This document shows positions 8,668-16,568 of a stretch of 64,000 bases of DNA, one piece after another (position 1 is the stretch's first letter; each line of letters starts with the position of its first letter). The notes beneath the pieces are model-generated. The model saw nothing but the letters and a program-made list of their open reading frames with translations, searched no databases and had not been told where the DNA came from. Origin of the DNA: Alphaproteobacteria bacterium (lineage in GTDB: Bacteria; Myxococcota_A; UBA796; CAJQPC01). Position numbers and translations under genes: made by a program. Location of the stretch: the NCBI GenBank assembly GCA_020632795.1, contig JACKEV010000014.1, positions 124,001-188,000 on the forward strand, read 5' to 3'.

Positions 8668-9225
8668 ATGCCTTCCGAGCCAGCCCCCATCACCATCCTA
8701 TCCACCCCGCCCCCGCGCGCGATGCCCGCGAACGGCAAGCCCCGCCTCGGCCCCCACCCCATGTGGGTTGAGCTGGCCGAAGCCCTGCGCGAGGCGACCG
8801 ACGCGCCTGTCGAGCTGCGCGTCGATCTCTATGAGAACGCCCCGGCCACCGGCTTCGTCCTCACCGACGACCTGGGCGCAGGCGACCGGCTCGCCGATTG
8901 GCCGGAGCCCCGCCGCCGCGCGCTGCTGGAGCGGACCGTGCTGCTCTCCGTCCCCCGGACCCTTGTGTTCGAGATCCTGGAGGAGCACGAGATGGCTGGG
9001 GTCCTCAGCTCGCTGAACCTGGGCTGGTGGACCCCCGGCCAAGCCGTCGACGCCGGCTGCGTGCACGGGCGGATCGACGTGGCCGAGCGGTTGGGTGTCT
9101 CCACCGAAGACGCATTCTATCGCAGCGAGCGCTACGCCCTCATCGAGGACGATGAGCGCCAGGGCCTCATCGAGCGGCTTGTCGCCTACCTGGACGCCTG
9201 CGCCGAAGTGTTGTCCGCGCGCTGA
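8668..9225 (+). CDS. Putative cognate immunity/partner protein of effector 1
   Basis: About 185 residues, acidic, with no signal peptide or membrane segment; I recognise no family. It follows effector 1 at once. A TTG at 8650 overlaps the effector stop (TTGA) and would add six residues; I chose ATG 8668, but neither start has a clear ribosome site. Position directly 3' of a variable C-terminal tip, and replacement by an unrelated gene after effector 2, are what polymorphic toxin systems show for immunity genes. That role is inferred from position only. Visible features are a Pro-rich start, helical EALREATDAPVELRVDLYENA and a helical, acidic end. Confidence 0.7.
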   Translation: MPSEPAPITILSTPPPRAMPANGKPRLGPHPMWVELAEALREATDAPVELRVDLYENAPATGFVLTDDLGAGDRLADWPEPRRRALLERTVLLSVPRTLVFEILEEHEMAGVLSSLNLGWWTPGQAVDAGCVHGRIDVAERLGVSTEDAFYRSERYALIEDDERQGLIERLVAYLDACAEVLSAR

Positions 9226-9252
9226 CCCGGACAGCGACTGTCCTCGCCGGCC

Positions 9253-9289
9253 GGACCGAAACAGCCGCCTCCGCCCTCTACGCTGAGGG
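9253..9289 (+). promoter_or_regulatory. Shared upstream element of DUF4157 gene 2
   Basis: GGACCGAAAC (9253-9262), 12 bases, CCTCTAC (9275-9281), 2 bases, TGAGGG (9284-9289), then CCAGGAGG and the ATG at 9308. Blocks and spacings match those at 5314-5350. This implies that effector 2 with its partner has its own transcription start, under the same control as effector 1. Confidence 0.55.
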
Positions 9290-9307
9290 AGAACGCCAGG
9301 AGGCCCG

Positions 9308-12300
9308 ATGTCCAGCGCGCGCGTGACGAAGCCCAAGGGTCCCGGGCAGATCGGCACGTCGGCGAAGGCGCCGGGGAAGCCTTCACCGCCGCCCCGGTCG
9401 GCGCTGGGGGTGTCGCTGAGCGAGGGCCCGAGCCTGGTGGCGGGCCCGACGTGCCCGCTCCCCCATCGCCAGGAGATGGAGGCGCGCTTCGGTGCGAGCT
9501 TCGGGGACGTGCAGACCTGGCTGGGGGGCAGCTCAACACTGGGGGCGCTGTCGGCGGACGCGGTAACGGACGGTGCGTCGATCCTGTTCGGGAGCACGCG
9601 TCCGAGCCGGGAGGTGGTGGCGCACGAGTTGGCGCATGTGATGCAGCACCGCGGAGCGTCCTCCCTTGGGGCGGGTCTGCCGCTGCTGAGCCGTCCGGGG
9701 GACGCGGCGGAGCGAGAGGCGTCGCATGTGGTGGCGGGCGCGCTGGCAGGCCATCGGGTGCGACCACAGGCGACGCCGGGTGCGCAGCTTCACCGGTTCC
9801 CGCTGGGGGGCGAGGAGGCGTTGTCGAGCGAGCCGCTGCTGAGCGAGGAGGAGAAAGAAGACGAGGACGGCCTGGCCTACGTGTCGCTGGCGGAGATGCA
9901 GCAGAGCGACGCGGACCCCGACGAAGAGGAGGAGCCCGACGCCAGGATGTCACAGCCGGCGGCGGCCGAGCCCGTGGCCGATGTATCCCCGCCCGAAGCG
10001 CCGACGGCCCCGCCCGTGGAGCCCGCACCCGAAGCGCCCGCGGCGGGGGCGGGCGAGCCGGTGATGTCGCTCCCGGACCGGAGCGAGCCCGCCGAGGAGG
10101 GGGCGCCGGAGGCGGTGGTCTCGCTCCCCGAGCAGCTGCCGCCGTCCCTCCGCCCGTCGGAGGCGCCGGGCGTCGCACCGCCGGAGCGGGCGGGCATCCA
10201 GGTGGGGGTCTGGAGCCACCTGGGCTTCGTCGAAGAGGAGGAGGTGCTGCGCATCGGAGGCGGCCCCGGGGCGCGCTACCCCAAGCTGGACATGGCGGTC
10301 GCCGCCGCCAAAGCCGCCCGCCGTCCCTACGTGATCCTGACGCCCGACGAGGCGGGCGTCCACGCCATCTACCCGCTCGCGGACGTGGAGGACTTCGATC
10401 GTGTCAGCGTGGCCTACACCCTGGACAGCGCGATCAAGAACCCGAGCGCGCATGGGCTCACGCGGATCAAGGGAGAGCCTGAGGTCTGGGGCTTCGTCAC
10501 CGAGGATAGCTTCACGATCCAGCAGACCCGTGCCGGCAACTGGATGATCTTCGCCGAGCCGGACGTGTTCCGCAGCGAGAAGCTCGCCACGCCGTTCATC
10601 GAGGTGTTCGGTACAGGCCTCGCGAACCTGAAGGGGGAGCAGCTCTTTGCGGCCTTCGAGGCGGTGATGCAGGAAGTGGCGCTCGTGCTGCTGGCGGCGA
10701 GCGAGCGCGAGGCCAGAGTATACGAGGCTGACCTGGAGCGGGGACTGTCCTCCACAGAGATCGAGGAGATCCGCAACGCAGCCCGCTTCATCGCGGAGGC
10801 CGACCGCCGGATCGAGCCGAAAGAGGAGAGCGCCGCCCGGATGCGCTCGACCCTCAACGCTCGGTATCCAGGATATCGTAACACCAGATGGAATCTGACG
10901 GAGGATGAGTGGGAGCAGGGCATGGAGCCCAGCCGGGCGTTGGCCAGGGAGAAGCTTCCGATCGTTGAGATCGAGCTGGCGGTTCTCGAGGCACAGCGGA
11001 GCGCGTTGGTGGCGCCTCAGCCGCTGGTGGATCGGGTGGACGACAAGGAGGACTTCGCCAAGGACAGCGACTGGAAGATCCAGCGGACGCTGAAGAGGGA
11101 GCTGGAGGCGGTGCTGGAGGGCATCGACAAGACCCAGGAGAACGTCCTCAAGGGCAACCTTTCGCTGTGGACGATTCGGCCGGTGGTCCAGGCCACGGTG
11201 GCGAGCCTGGGGATGGACGAGGAGCGCGCGAAGCTGATCTACGCGCACGCCGATGAGGTGAAGGAGAACCGCCACATGGTGGACCTGGCGCTGGCCGGCC
11301 TGAGCCTGGTGCTTGGTATCGCGGCGGCGTTCGTGTCCGGGCCGGTGGGGGTCGGGCTGGCGGTGGGGGCGGCCACCGCGGGGGGCGTGGACGCCGTGCG
11401 GGTCACCGACGACTACCTGCGCCGGGACGCCGCGTCGCGCACGGACCTCAACCCTGGGGAGTCCTTCGTCCACCCCGATGAGCTGGACGGGCAGTGGAAG
11501 TGGGTGGCCCTGGCCTGGCTGGGCCTCGGGCTCGACCTCGGGGGCGTGCTTCATGCCGCCAAGGCCTTGCAGGTCGGGGATACGCTGCTGGTCCACGCCG
11601 CGCAGGAGCTGGGAACCAACCAGGCCGCGCTCGTCCGAGGGCTCGCCGAGGCGCAGGAGGCAGGCGCCGCCACCCGGTACACCGACGCCCTCAAGGAGGT
11701 GCTGCCCTGGTCTGTGCGGAGGGAGCTGGGGGAGGTGTCCATCGCGGTGGTGCCCGACAAGGTATTCACCGGGATGATGGGCAGCCGCAAGGCCCAGGCC
11801 GTGGTCCTGCTGGAGGACGGACACCCGCGCATCCTGGTCCGGGAAGGGGCCGATCCCCGCTACATCCAGGAGGAGGCCATCCACCTCAAGCAGCTCGCCT
11901 CCGATGAGTTCTCCGAGCAGTTCAAGCTGCTCGACGAGACGCGGCTGGTGAAGTGGGCCGAGATGTCGGTGGACGAGAAGCTCGCCGCCTACGAGGCCAA
12001 GCTGACCATCGAGGTCGACGCCCAGCGGCGCATCGTGGACGATCTGAGCGCGGACCCGCTGCTGCGCGAAGAGGCTGCGCAGAGTCTGGAGATCCTCTCC
12101 CGCCGTCAGGATGAGCTGCGCGCGATGGATCTCGGCGAGGCTGCACCGAGCTGGCTCGACGACGCGCTGGACTCGGCTCAACCGTCCAGGATCTTCGCGA
12201 AGATCACGGATCCTGAAGGCGGACGGCTTCTACGAAATCAGGTGCCTGAGGGCTTGGCGACTGAACTTCGCATTGCGGAGTCCGTAGGCGTGAAGCCCAT

Positions 12301-12616
12301 GAAGGCGGGCGCGGAGGGCTTCGAGGCGCTCGTCAACGACGGCCCGATCAAGTGGATCATCACAGAGTCGGGGGAGTTGATCGTGGGGCCTCACACTCGG
12401 AATGGGGTAGAGATATCTCACGCCGTACTCTCTGGAGGCAGGCCAGTGCGCGCAGCAGGACAAGCTCAGATCGCTTCATCTGGTGGGCAGCACTTCGGGC
12501 TTGAGATCACACCGCACAGCGGGCACTTCATGAATGGAATGTCCGCGGAGGTCTCTGCTGAGGTGGTCGCCCTTGGCCGAGAGGCTTTCGCCAAGATCGA
12601 TGTGGATTTCCCATGA
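9308..12616 (+). CDS. DUF4157 (eCIS-core) polymorphic effector 2
   Basis: A 1,102-residue paralogue of the protein at 5378. The DUF4157 domain holds EMEARFGASFGDVQTWLGGS and HELAH (His at ~106). It has an extra Pro/Ala/Glu-rich linker at ~175-300 (PPEAPTAPPVEPAPEAPAAG) that effector 1 lacks. The trunk is colinear, with RVDDKEDFAKDSDWKIQRTL, the LVLGIAAAFVSGPVGVG hydrophobic segment and the MMGSRKAQ...EEAIHLKQL module. After RIFAK (~963) the sequence changes to a ~140-residue tip containing GVEISHAVLSGG and QHFGLEITPHSGHF. The tip has His and Ser positions that could be catalytic and resembles tips I recall from other polymorphic toxins, but I cannot name the family. The stop overlaps the next gene (ATGA), so production of the partner is coupled. 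Confidence 0.85.
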   Translation: MSSARVTKPKGPGQIGTSAKAPGKPSPPPRSALGVSLSEGPSLVAGPTCPLPHRQEMEARFGASFGDVQTWLGGSSTLGALSADAVTDGASILFGSTRPSREVVAHELAHVMQHRGASSLGAGLPLLSRPGDAAEREASHVVAGALAGHRVRPQATPGAQLHRFPLGGEEALSSEPLLSEEEKEDEDGLAYVSLAEMQQSDADPDEEEEPDARMSQPAAAEPVADVSPPEAPTAPPVEPAPEAPAAGAGEPVMSLPDRSEPAEEGAPEAVVSLPEQLPPSLRPSEAPGVAPPERAGIQVGVWSHLGFVEEEEVLRIGGGPGARYPKLDMAVAAAKAARRPYVILTPDEAGVHAIYPLADVEDFDRVSVAYTLDSAIKNPSAHGLTRIKGEPEVWGFVTEDSFTIQQTRAGNWMIFAEPDVFRSEKLATPFIEVFGTGLANLKGEQLFAAFEAVMQEVALVLLAASEREARVYEADLERGLSSTEIEEIRNAARFIAEADRRIEPKEESAARMRSTLNARYPGYRNTRWNLTEDEWEQGMEPSRALAREKLPIVEIELAVLEAQRSALVAPQPLVDRVDDKEDFAKDSDWKIQRTLKRELEAVLEGIDKTQENVLKGNLSLWTIRPVVQATVASLGMDEERAKLIYAHADEVKENRHMVDLALAGLSLVLGIAAAFVSGPVGVGLAVGAATAGGVDAVRVTDDYLRRDAASRTDLNPGESFVHPDELDGQWKWVALAWLGLGLDLGGVLHAAKALQVGDTLLVHAAQELGTNQAALVRGLAEAQEAGAATRYTDALKEVLPWSVRRELGEVSIAVVPDKVFTGMMGSRKAQAVVLLEDGHPRILVREGADPRYIQEEAIHLKQLASDEFSEQFKLLDETRLVKWAEMSVDEKLAAYEAKLTIEVDAQRRIVDDLSADPLLREEAAQSLEILSRRQDELRAMDLGEAAPSWLDDALDSAQPSRIFAKITDPEGGRLLRNQVPEGLATELRIAESVGVKPMKAGAEGFEALVNDGPIKWIITESGELIVGPHTRNGVEISHAVLSGGRPVRAAGQAQIASSGGQHFGLEITPHSGHFMNGMSAEVSAEVVALGREAFAKIDVDFP

Positions 12617-13152
12617 CCCCTACCCCTGGTGAACTGCTGGCGTGGCCAACGGAGCGGCTCCGAGCCTGGCTCCGGGCGTGTCCTTCGGAGAGTGGGCTGG
12701 CCTGGCTTGCCATCGCAGAGGCGGCCGCCATGACAGCCAACACACCGAACGACGATGTGACGTCATCCAGGCGTGAAGTCCTCGGTGAGCTTGCGGTCCA
12801 TGCCTTCCGCATGGCGATCCGTCAGGATCCGCAGGCCCGTGATGGGGCCGTGCTCTCTGAGGTCGTGCTCAGGTCCGGCTTGATCCATCGGTTGGGCGCG
12901 AAGTCTGGGACGATCCGGGACCCTGCCGAACTCTGGGACCTCCTTGAGGGCGTCCTGGTTCAAGCCGAGCCGGCGCGGCGCCATGTGGCCGATGGCCCGG
13001 TGGAGCTGACCCGGGTCTCCCGCGACGATCTGCTGAAGCTGCGGCGTGTAAAGAGCGTTCTTCGTGGAGCGGTCCTCGCACTGCAGGATCTCGAGCAGGA
13101 GCAGCCGGTGGTCGTGGGCTGGTGGTGGATGCGTCGGGATCGTCTGCCATAG
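12613..13152 (+). CDS. Putative cognate immunity/partner protein of effector 2
   Basis: A 179-residue protein with no recognised family, starting inside the stop codon of effector 2 (ATGA). It is mostly helical by eye (AWLAIAEAAAMTANTP, DDLLKLRRVKSVLRGAVLAL), with no signal or membrane segment. It has no visible similarity to the gene after effector 1, which fits different tips needing different immunity proteins. It ends at a TAG (13150-13152). The same frame continues for 43 codons of protein-like sequence to a TGA at 13279, so the stop may be a recent nonsense mutation; see the finding. The immunity role is inferred from position. Confidence 0.7.
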   Translation: MTPTPGELLAWPTERLRAWLRACPSESGLAWLAIAEAAAMTANTPNDDVTSSRREVLGELAVHAFRMAIRQDPQARDGAVLSEVVLRSGLIHRLGAKSGTIRDPAELWDLLEGVLVQAEPARRHVADGPVELTRVSRDDLLKLRRVKSVLRGAVLALQDLEQEQPVVVGWWWMRRDRLP

Positions 13153-13353
13153 GCGAGCCTCACCGTCCGTTGGTTCGCTGCCCAGGCCCATCGCTTCGCG
13201 GAGACCCTCGCCTGCGGCGATGGTCCCGACCGCAGCGTCGCCGCCGACGCTCGCGAGGCCCTGAGCAGCGCCACATCCTGACCGCCCCCCATCCCCTGTC
13301 CGCCCCCTCGCCCGTCGCCATGTCACGCTCTCCCTGATCCACCCGGGAGCCCC

Positions 13354-13779
13354 ATGCCTGGCCTCGTGCTCGACCCCGACTTCACCTTCAACGCGCTGGA
13401 CGCCCGGCTGGAGGCTCTCGGCTGGCAGAGCGTTCGGGTCGGCTCCGGGCTGGCCTCGCTCATCCCCGGGGAGCCTGAACTCGCCACCTGGCGGCGCGGC
13501 CGGGTTCGGCTGATCTACACCTTCAACCCGGCGGTCCGGCTGCGCATGCTCGACGTCCGGGGTGGGCGGGCCCGGGGCCTGGCGAAGGCGCTGCCCCTGC
13601 TGGACGCGACGCGCGTCCAGGCGCTCCTGGCCAGCGCGGACCGGGCCGAGGTGCTGCTGGGGCTGCTCGCGGCGCGCGTGGTGAAGGGGGCCGGCCTCCG
13701 GGAGGGCATCCGAGCGTGGTCGGAGGCGGAGGACCCGCTCCTGTCCAAGGTCGCCGCCCAGACCCTGGCGGGGCTGTGA
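13354..13779 (+). CDS. Small conserved-looking protein upstream of the AAA+ ATPase
   Basis: 141 residues, unrecognised. The N-terminal half looks like a small beta-rich domain (RLEALGWQSVRVGSGLASLIPGEPE, RGRVRLIYTFNPAVRLRMLDVRG). The C-terminal half is helical and HEAT-like (LGLLAARVVKGAGLREGIRAW). The ATG follows CCCGGGAGCCCC; the GGGAG can pair with CTCCC at 13330-13334. It is coupled to the ATPase by a GTGA overlap, so the two probably work together, perhaps as adaptor and ATPase for the DUF4157 proteins. The 200 bases before it (13153-13353) contain no separate gene I can support. Confidence 0.75.
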   Translation: MPGLVLDPDFTFNALDARLEALGWQSVRVGSGLASLIPGEPELATWRRGRVRLIYTFNPAVRLRMLDVRGGRARGLAKALPLLDATRVQALLASADRAEVLLGLLAARVVKGAGLREGIRAWSEAEDPLLSKVAAQTLAGL

Positions 13780-15677
13780 ACACACACCAACTGGACCTCG
13801 CGCGGGCGCTGCGCCCCATCCGACGGGCGCTGCTGACCCACCTCCAGCGGGCGGGCCACCCGGTCAAGCTGCCGCCACCTGACGATCCCGAACCCTCCGA
13901 GCGCCGCACCGCGCTCGACGAGCTGTGCGCCGCGCTCGAGCTGTGTGACGACGCCCGGCGCCTGCTGCTGCTGGTCCTCGGCTGCGACGTCGACCCGGAC
14001 ATCGCCCGCATGTGCGCGCTCGCCCACGGGATCCCCGGCCTGCATCGCGTCACGGTCGGCCTGGCGATGACGGTGTTCCCCGACACCCCCTGGTCGGTGG
14101 TCTCCCCGGAGGCGCCGCTGCGGCGCTGGCATGTCCTCCGGATGGAGTCCCCGGATGACCTCATCCGAAGCCTGCTGCGCCTCGACGAGCAGCTCCTCAA
14201 CCGCCTGATGGGGGTCGATCACCTCAACGCCGAGCTGGCGCCGCTCCTTCGGCTGGTGGCGCCCGCCTGGCGGCTCCCGGAGAGCCACGCGGCCCAGGCG
14301 GCGCAGCTCCAGGCGCTGTGGGCGTCGTCCCCGCCGCCGCTCATCCAGCTCCAGGGGCCAGGCCCCGAGGACGTGTTGGGGCTGGCCGCCTGGTGCGCGG
14401 AGGCCGAGGGGGGGACCCTCTGCCGCCTCGACGCCTGGAAGCTGCCCGCCGAGCTGGACGCCGCCGAGCGCATCGGCGCGCTGCTCGCTCGGGAGGCCCG
14501 CCTGCGGGGGGTTCGGGTGCTGCTCGACCTGGAGGACTGTGATGAGTCCACGGTCCGCCGCGCGCTGGAGTTGATCGAGCCGCTGGACGCGCCCTGGCTG
14601 CTGTCCCGGGTGGAGCCGCTGCGCCAGCGGGTCCGACCGATCGTGCGCTTTGAGGTCGGCCGCCCCACCTCGGGCGAGCAGCGGGTCCTCTGGCGCGAGG
14701 CCCTGGAGGGCAGCGCGCTCGCGGTGGGCCCGTCGGCCATCGACGCGATGGTCACCCAGTTCAACCTCAGCGCCGGGGCGATCCGCACAGTCGCCCTGGC
14801 GGCGGCCGGCGCCTCCGCGCACGAACCGCCTGCAGCGCGCCTGTGGGATCGCTGCCGCGTCCAGTCCAGGACCCGCCTCGACGGCCTGGCCCGCCGCATC
14901 GAGACCACCGCCGATTGGGACGATCTGGTGCTGCCCCCGGATGTCGTACGAACCCTGGAGCAGATCCGGGCCCAGGTCCGGGAGCGGGGGCTGGTCTACG
15001 AGCGCTGGGGCTACGGCCAGCGGCTGGGGCGGGGGCGGGGCATCACGGCGCTGTTCGCGGGCAGCAGCGGCACGGGCAAGACCCTCGCCGCCGAGGTGCT
15101 GGCCAACGCGCTGCGCCTCGATCTGGTGCAGGTTGACCTCTCCTCGGTGGTCAGCAAGTACATCGGGGAGACCGAGAAGAACCTGCGCCGGGTGTTCGAC
15201 GCCGCTGAGGCGGGCGGGGTGGTGCTCCTGTTCGACGAGGCCGACGCGCTGTTCGGCAAGCGCGGCGAGGTCAAGGACAGCCACGACCGCTACGCGAACA
15301 TCGAGGTCAGCTACCTGCTCCAGCGCATGGAGCGCTACACCGGGCTGGCCATCCTGACCACCAACCTGAAGAAGGCCATCGACAACGCCTTCCTGCGGCG
15401 GCTGCGCTTCGTCGTGGACTTCCCGTTCCCCTCGCTGGAGCAGCGGGCGCGGATCTGGGAGGGGGTGTTCCCGCCGGGGGTGCCGGTCGCCGGCCTCGAC
15501 CCGGTCCGCCTGGCCCGCCTCAACGTGCCCGGCGGCAACATCCGCAACATCGCCCTGCACGCGGCCTTCCTGGCGGCGGAGCGCGCGACGCCCGTCACGA
15601 TGCCGCTGCTGGCGCAGGCGGCGCGGGACGAGTTCCTCAAGATCGGGCGGACGCTGTCGGACGGGGAGCTTTGGTGA
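13776..15677 (+). CDS. AAA+ ATPase of the eCIS-associated type
   Basis: 633 residues from a GTG that overlaps the upstream stop (GTGA). The N-terminal ~400 residues are helical with a degenerate second ATPase-like region (LRGVRVLLDLEDC). The active AAA domain starts near residue 380. It has Walker A GSSGTGKT (429-436), QVDLSSVVSKYIGETEKNLRRVF with pore-loop-like KYIGET, Walker B VVLLFDEADALFGKR (~482-496) and TTNLKKAIDNAFLRRLRF as sensor 1/arginine-finger region. ATPases of this form, with a long N-terminal region and one C-terminal AAA module, occur in contractile injection loci, where they are thought to assist assembly or effector loading. Here it is the only such component beside two DUF4157 proteins. 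Confidence 0.88.
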   Translation: MNTHQLDLARALRPIRRALLTHLQRAGHPVKLPPPDDPEPSERRTALDELCAALELCDDARRLLLLVLGCDVDPDIARMCALAHGIPGLHRVTVGLAMTVFPDTPWSVVSPEAPLRRWHVLRMESPDDLIRSLLRLDEQLLNRLMGVDHLNAELAPLLRLVAPAWRLPESHAAQAAQLQALWASSPPPLIQLQGPGPEDVLGLAAWCAEAEGGTLCRLDAWKLPAELDAAERIGALLAREARLRGVRVLLDLEDCDESTVRRALELIEPLDAPWLLSRVEPLRQRVRPIVRFEVGRPTSGEQRVLWREALEGSALAVGPSAIDAMVTQFNLSAGAIRTVALAAAGASAHEPPAARLWDRCRVQSRTRLDGLARRIETTADWDDLVLPPDVVRTLEQIRAQVRERGLVYERWGYGQRLGRGRGITALFAGSSGTGKTLAAEVLANALRLDLVQVDLSSVVSKYIGETEKNLRRVFDAAEAGGVVLLFDEADALFGKRGEVKDSHDRYANIEVSYLLQRMERYTGLAILTTNLKKAIDNAFLRRLRFVVDFPFPSLEQRARIWEGVFPPGVPVAGLDPVRLARLNVPGGNIRNIALHAAFLAAERATPVTMPLLAQAARDEFLKIGRTLSDGELW

Positions 15678-15680
15678 GGG

Positions 15681-16568
15681 TCACTCGAAGGGGAAGCGGT
15701 TGCCGTTGACGTCCCCCCAGCAGCGGATGCGTCCGCTGCGGGTGAGCGCGCAGGTCTGGTCGTGGCTCGCGGAGACGTCGACGAAGTCGCCGTCCTGGTC
15801 GTTCGCCTCACCGTGCTCGGCGTCTCCGATGCAGCGAATGTCGCCGCCACCCATCACAGCACAGAAGTGGGAATCGCCGGCCTCCAGGGCGACGATGTTC
15901 CCCGTCAAGGTCTGCTCCGGTGCGGTGAAGCCCCAGCAGGTGAGCCCCTCCCTCGGGATGACACCGCAGGCATCGGTGCCCACCTGCACATGAGTGATGG
16001 CCTGGTCAACCGGCGCGTCGCCGTCCAGCCATCCGAAACAGATCGGTTCACCATTTATCAGGATTCCACAGGTCGAGCCGTATTCCCCGACATCGATCTG
16101 TGAGAACTGAAGCCCTTGGAGGGTGCTGGTTCGAGGGGCCGGGCCGCTCGTATTACCGAAACAGGTCGCGAAGCCGTCCGTGTCGAGTGCGCACCCGGAT
16201 CCTCCCCCCACGGACACCGTCGACCAGGAGGATCCGGACGGCGGCGACATGTCAGGGTCGTCGAAGCTCCACCCCCAGCACGTCAGCTTCCCTCGGGCGT
16301 TGACTGCGCAGTAGTCTCCATAGAGTCCTCCGCCAGCCAGCGCCACGATGGTCCCTTCAGGCTCATGAAAGATGTCGTCGGGTCCACGATCGAAGAACTC
16401 ACAGAATACCCAGCCTTCGTCGGTGAGACCACACACGGAGCCGCCTCCGACGGCGACCTGCGTGAACACGGCGTCGTCCGGGACATCGAACGGATGCTTG
16501 GTGCCGTTGACGCTTGAGGGCGGCTCCGCGATCAAGAGGCAGCCACCCAGCCAGAGGAACGTCTGCAT
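15681..16568 (-). CDS. RCC1-like repeat secreted protein
   Basis: 295 residues with about six beta-propeller repeats. Each has a pattern like VAVGGGSVCGLTDEGWVFC or VSASHDQTCALTRSGRIRCWG, the C-A-L...G...CWG signature of bacterial RCC1-like proteins. A short signal ending near GGCLL suggests export, possibly as a lipoprotein. Such proteins are abundant in Myxococcota and have no known specific role. The start codon overlaps the stop of the upstream protease (TGATG), so the two are one transcription unit. Its GC content is visibly lower than its neighbours'. Its stop lies four bases from that of the convergent ATPase gene. Confidence 0.8.
   Translation of the reverse strand: MQTFLWLGGCLLIAEPPSSVNGTKHPFDVPDDAVFTQVAVGGGSVCGLTDEGWVFCEFFDRGPDDIFHEPEGTIVALAGGGLYGDYCAVNARGKLTCWGWSFDDPDMSPPSGSSWSTVSVGGGSGCALDTDGFATCFGNTSGPAPRTSTLQGLQFSQIDVGEYGSTCGILINGEPICFGWLDGDAPVDQAITHVQVGTDACGVIPREGLTCWGFTAPEQTLTGNIVALEAGDSHFCAVMGGGDIRCIGDAEHGEANDQDGDFVDVSASHDQTCALTRSGRIRCWGDVNGNRFPFE

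Noticed and set aside
9950..12181. 743-codon open frame on the minus strand opposite effector 2
   Set aside because: It is the antisense shadow of a well-supported gene; composition is Arg/His/Leu/Gln-rich with no recognisable domain or ribosome site.
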